Of a DNA stretch of 64,000 nt, positions 63,805 to 64,000 are shown one piece after another. The first letter of the stretch is position 1; every line of letters starts with the position of its first letter. Position numbers and translations under genes: made by a program. The DNA is from Adenanthera pavonina (taxonomy: Eukaryota; Streptophyta; Magnoliopsida; Fabales; Fabaceae): assembly GCA_026686845.1 (NCBI GenBank), contig JAIVEN010000013.1:5228001-5292000 (forward strand). The letters are read 5' to 3'. A model generated the notes under the pieces. The model was given only the letters and a program-made list of their open reading frames with translations. It was not told the origin of the DNA and ran no database searches.

Positions 63805-64000
63805 GTTTTGGGCCATTGTTTCTGGTTGAAGTATTACTTAGCACAAGTTTAAATACATAGACTATGTTGCCACTGTAATACTAGTCCAGAACCATATAAT
63901 TGAATATGTTGTGATTTGTGTGTAGGAAGAATGTCTTGAAGAGGAAGACCAAGTAACAGTGATCTCATGAGGTAGATAAATGAGATGCTGGCTAGCCTCA
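63805..64000 (+). mobile_element. Start of the retrotransposon internal region, truncated by the window
   Basis: The untranslated leader is followed by a gag-like start near 63930 (an ATG then codons reading RGRPSNSDLM and INEMLASL) that is already broken by TGA and TAG codons within 20 residues. The element therefore looks defective, at least at its first reading frame. The rest lies outside the window. Confidence 0.45.

Noticed and set aside
63503..63852. Frames over the end of the 58785 LTR
   Set aside because: They cross the LTR end and primer binding site, so they are non-coding retrotransposon sequence.

Overview
This window is nuclear DNA of a flowering plant, almost certainly a eudicot. 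The evidence is intron-containing genes with AT-rich introns, a 450-residue plant alpha-tubulin, a plant-type inositol polyphosphate kinase and an M-alpha MADS-box gene, set in very AT-rich intergenic DNA full of MITEs and long-LTR retrotransposons. I cannot name the species.

Layout. 1-2.9 kb: AT-rich DNA with a hAT-type MITE that has clean 8-bp target duplications. 2.99-6.81 kb (+): a four-exon gene resembling SHORT HYPOCOTYL IN WHITE LIGHT 1. 7.67-8.03 kb: a Tourist-like MITE. 9.78-11.83 kb (+): a four-exon alpha-tubulin gene. 13.96-17.52 kb (+): a decayed amino acid permease (AAP family) pseudogene carrying stops and a 772-bp MITE. 18.31-22.84 kb (-): a four-exon gene for a probable chloroplast protein with one membrane segment; its first intron uses a GC donor. 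23-33.8 kb: gene-poor DNA with MITEs and duplications. 34.25-41.53 kb (+): a ten-exon inositol-tetrakisphosphate 1-kinase gene (ITPK2/3 type). 42-53 kb: retroelement remnants, including a complete solo LTR with its target duplication. 53.75-54.55 kb (+): an intronless AGL62-like MADS-box gene. 55.9-64 kb: a three-level nest of LTR retroelements running off the right edge.

The five genes look like independent, unlinked housekeeping, developmental and signalling genes; nothing suggests a gene cluster or joint pathway. The structural interest lies in the repeats. Related long LTRs occur at 44.0-46.3, 55.9-58.8 (reverse) and 58.8-63.8 kb, with a more distant one at 60.6-63.1 kb. Exact target duplications allow their insertion order to be read. 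Two candidate stem-loops recur in more than one LTR copy. I saw no rRNA, tRNA or CRISPR array, and nothing I would call a new biological system with confidence.
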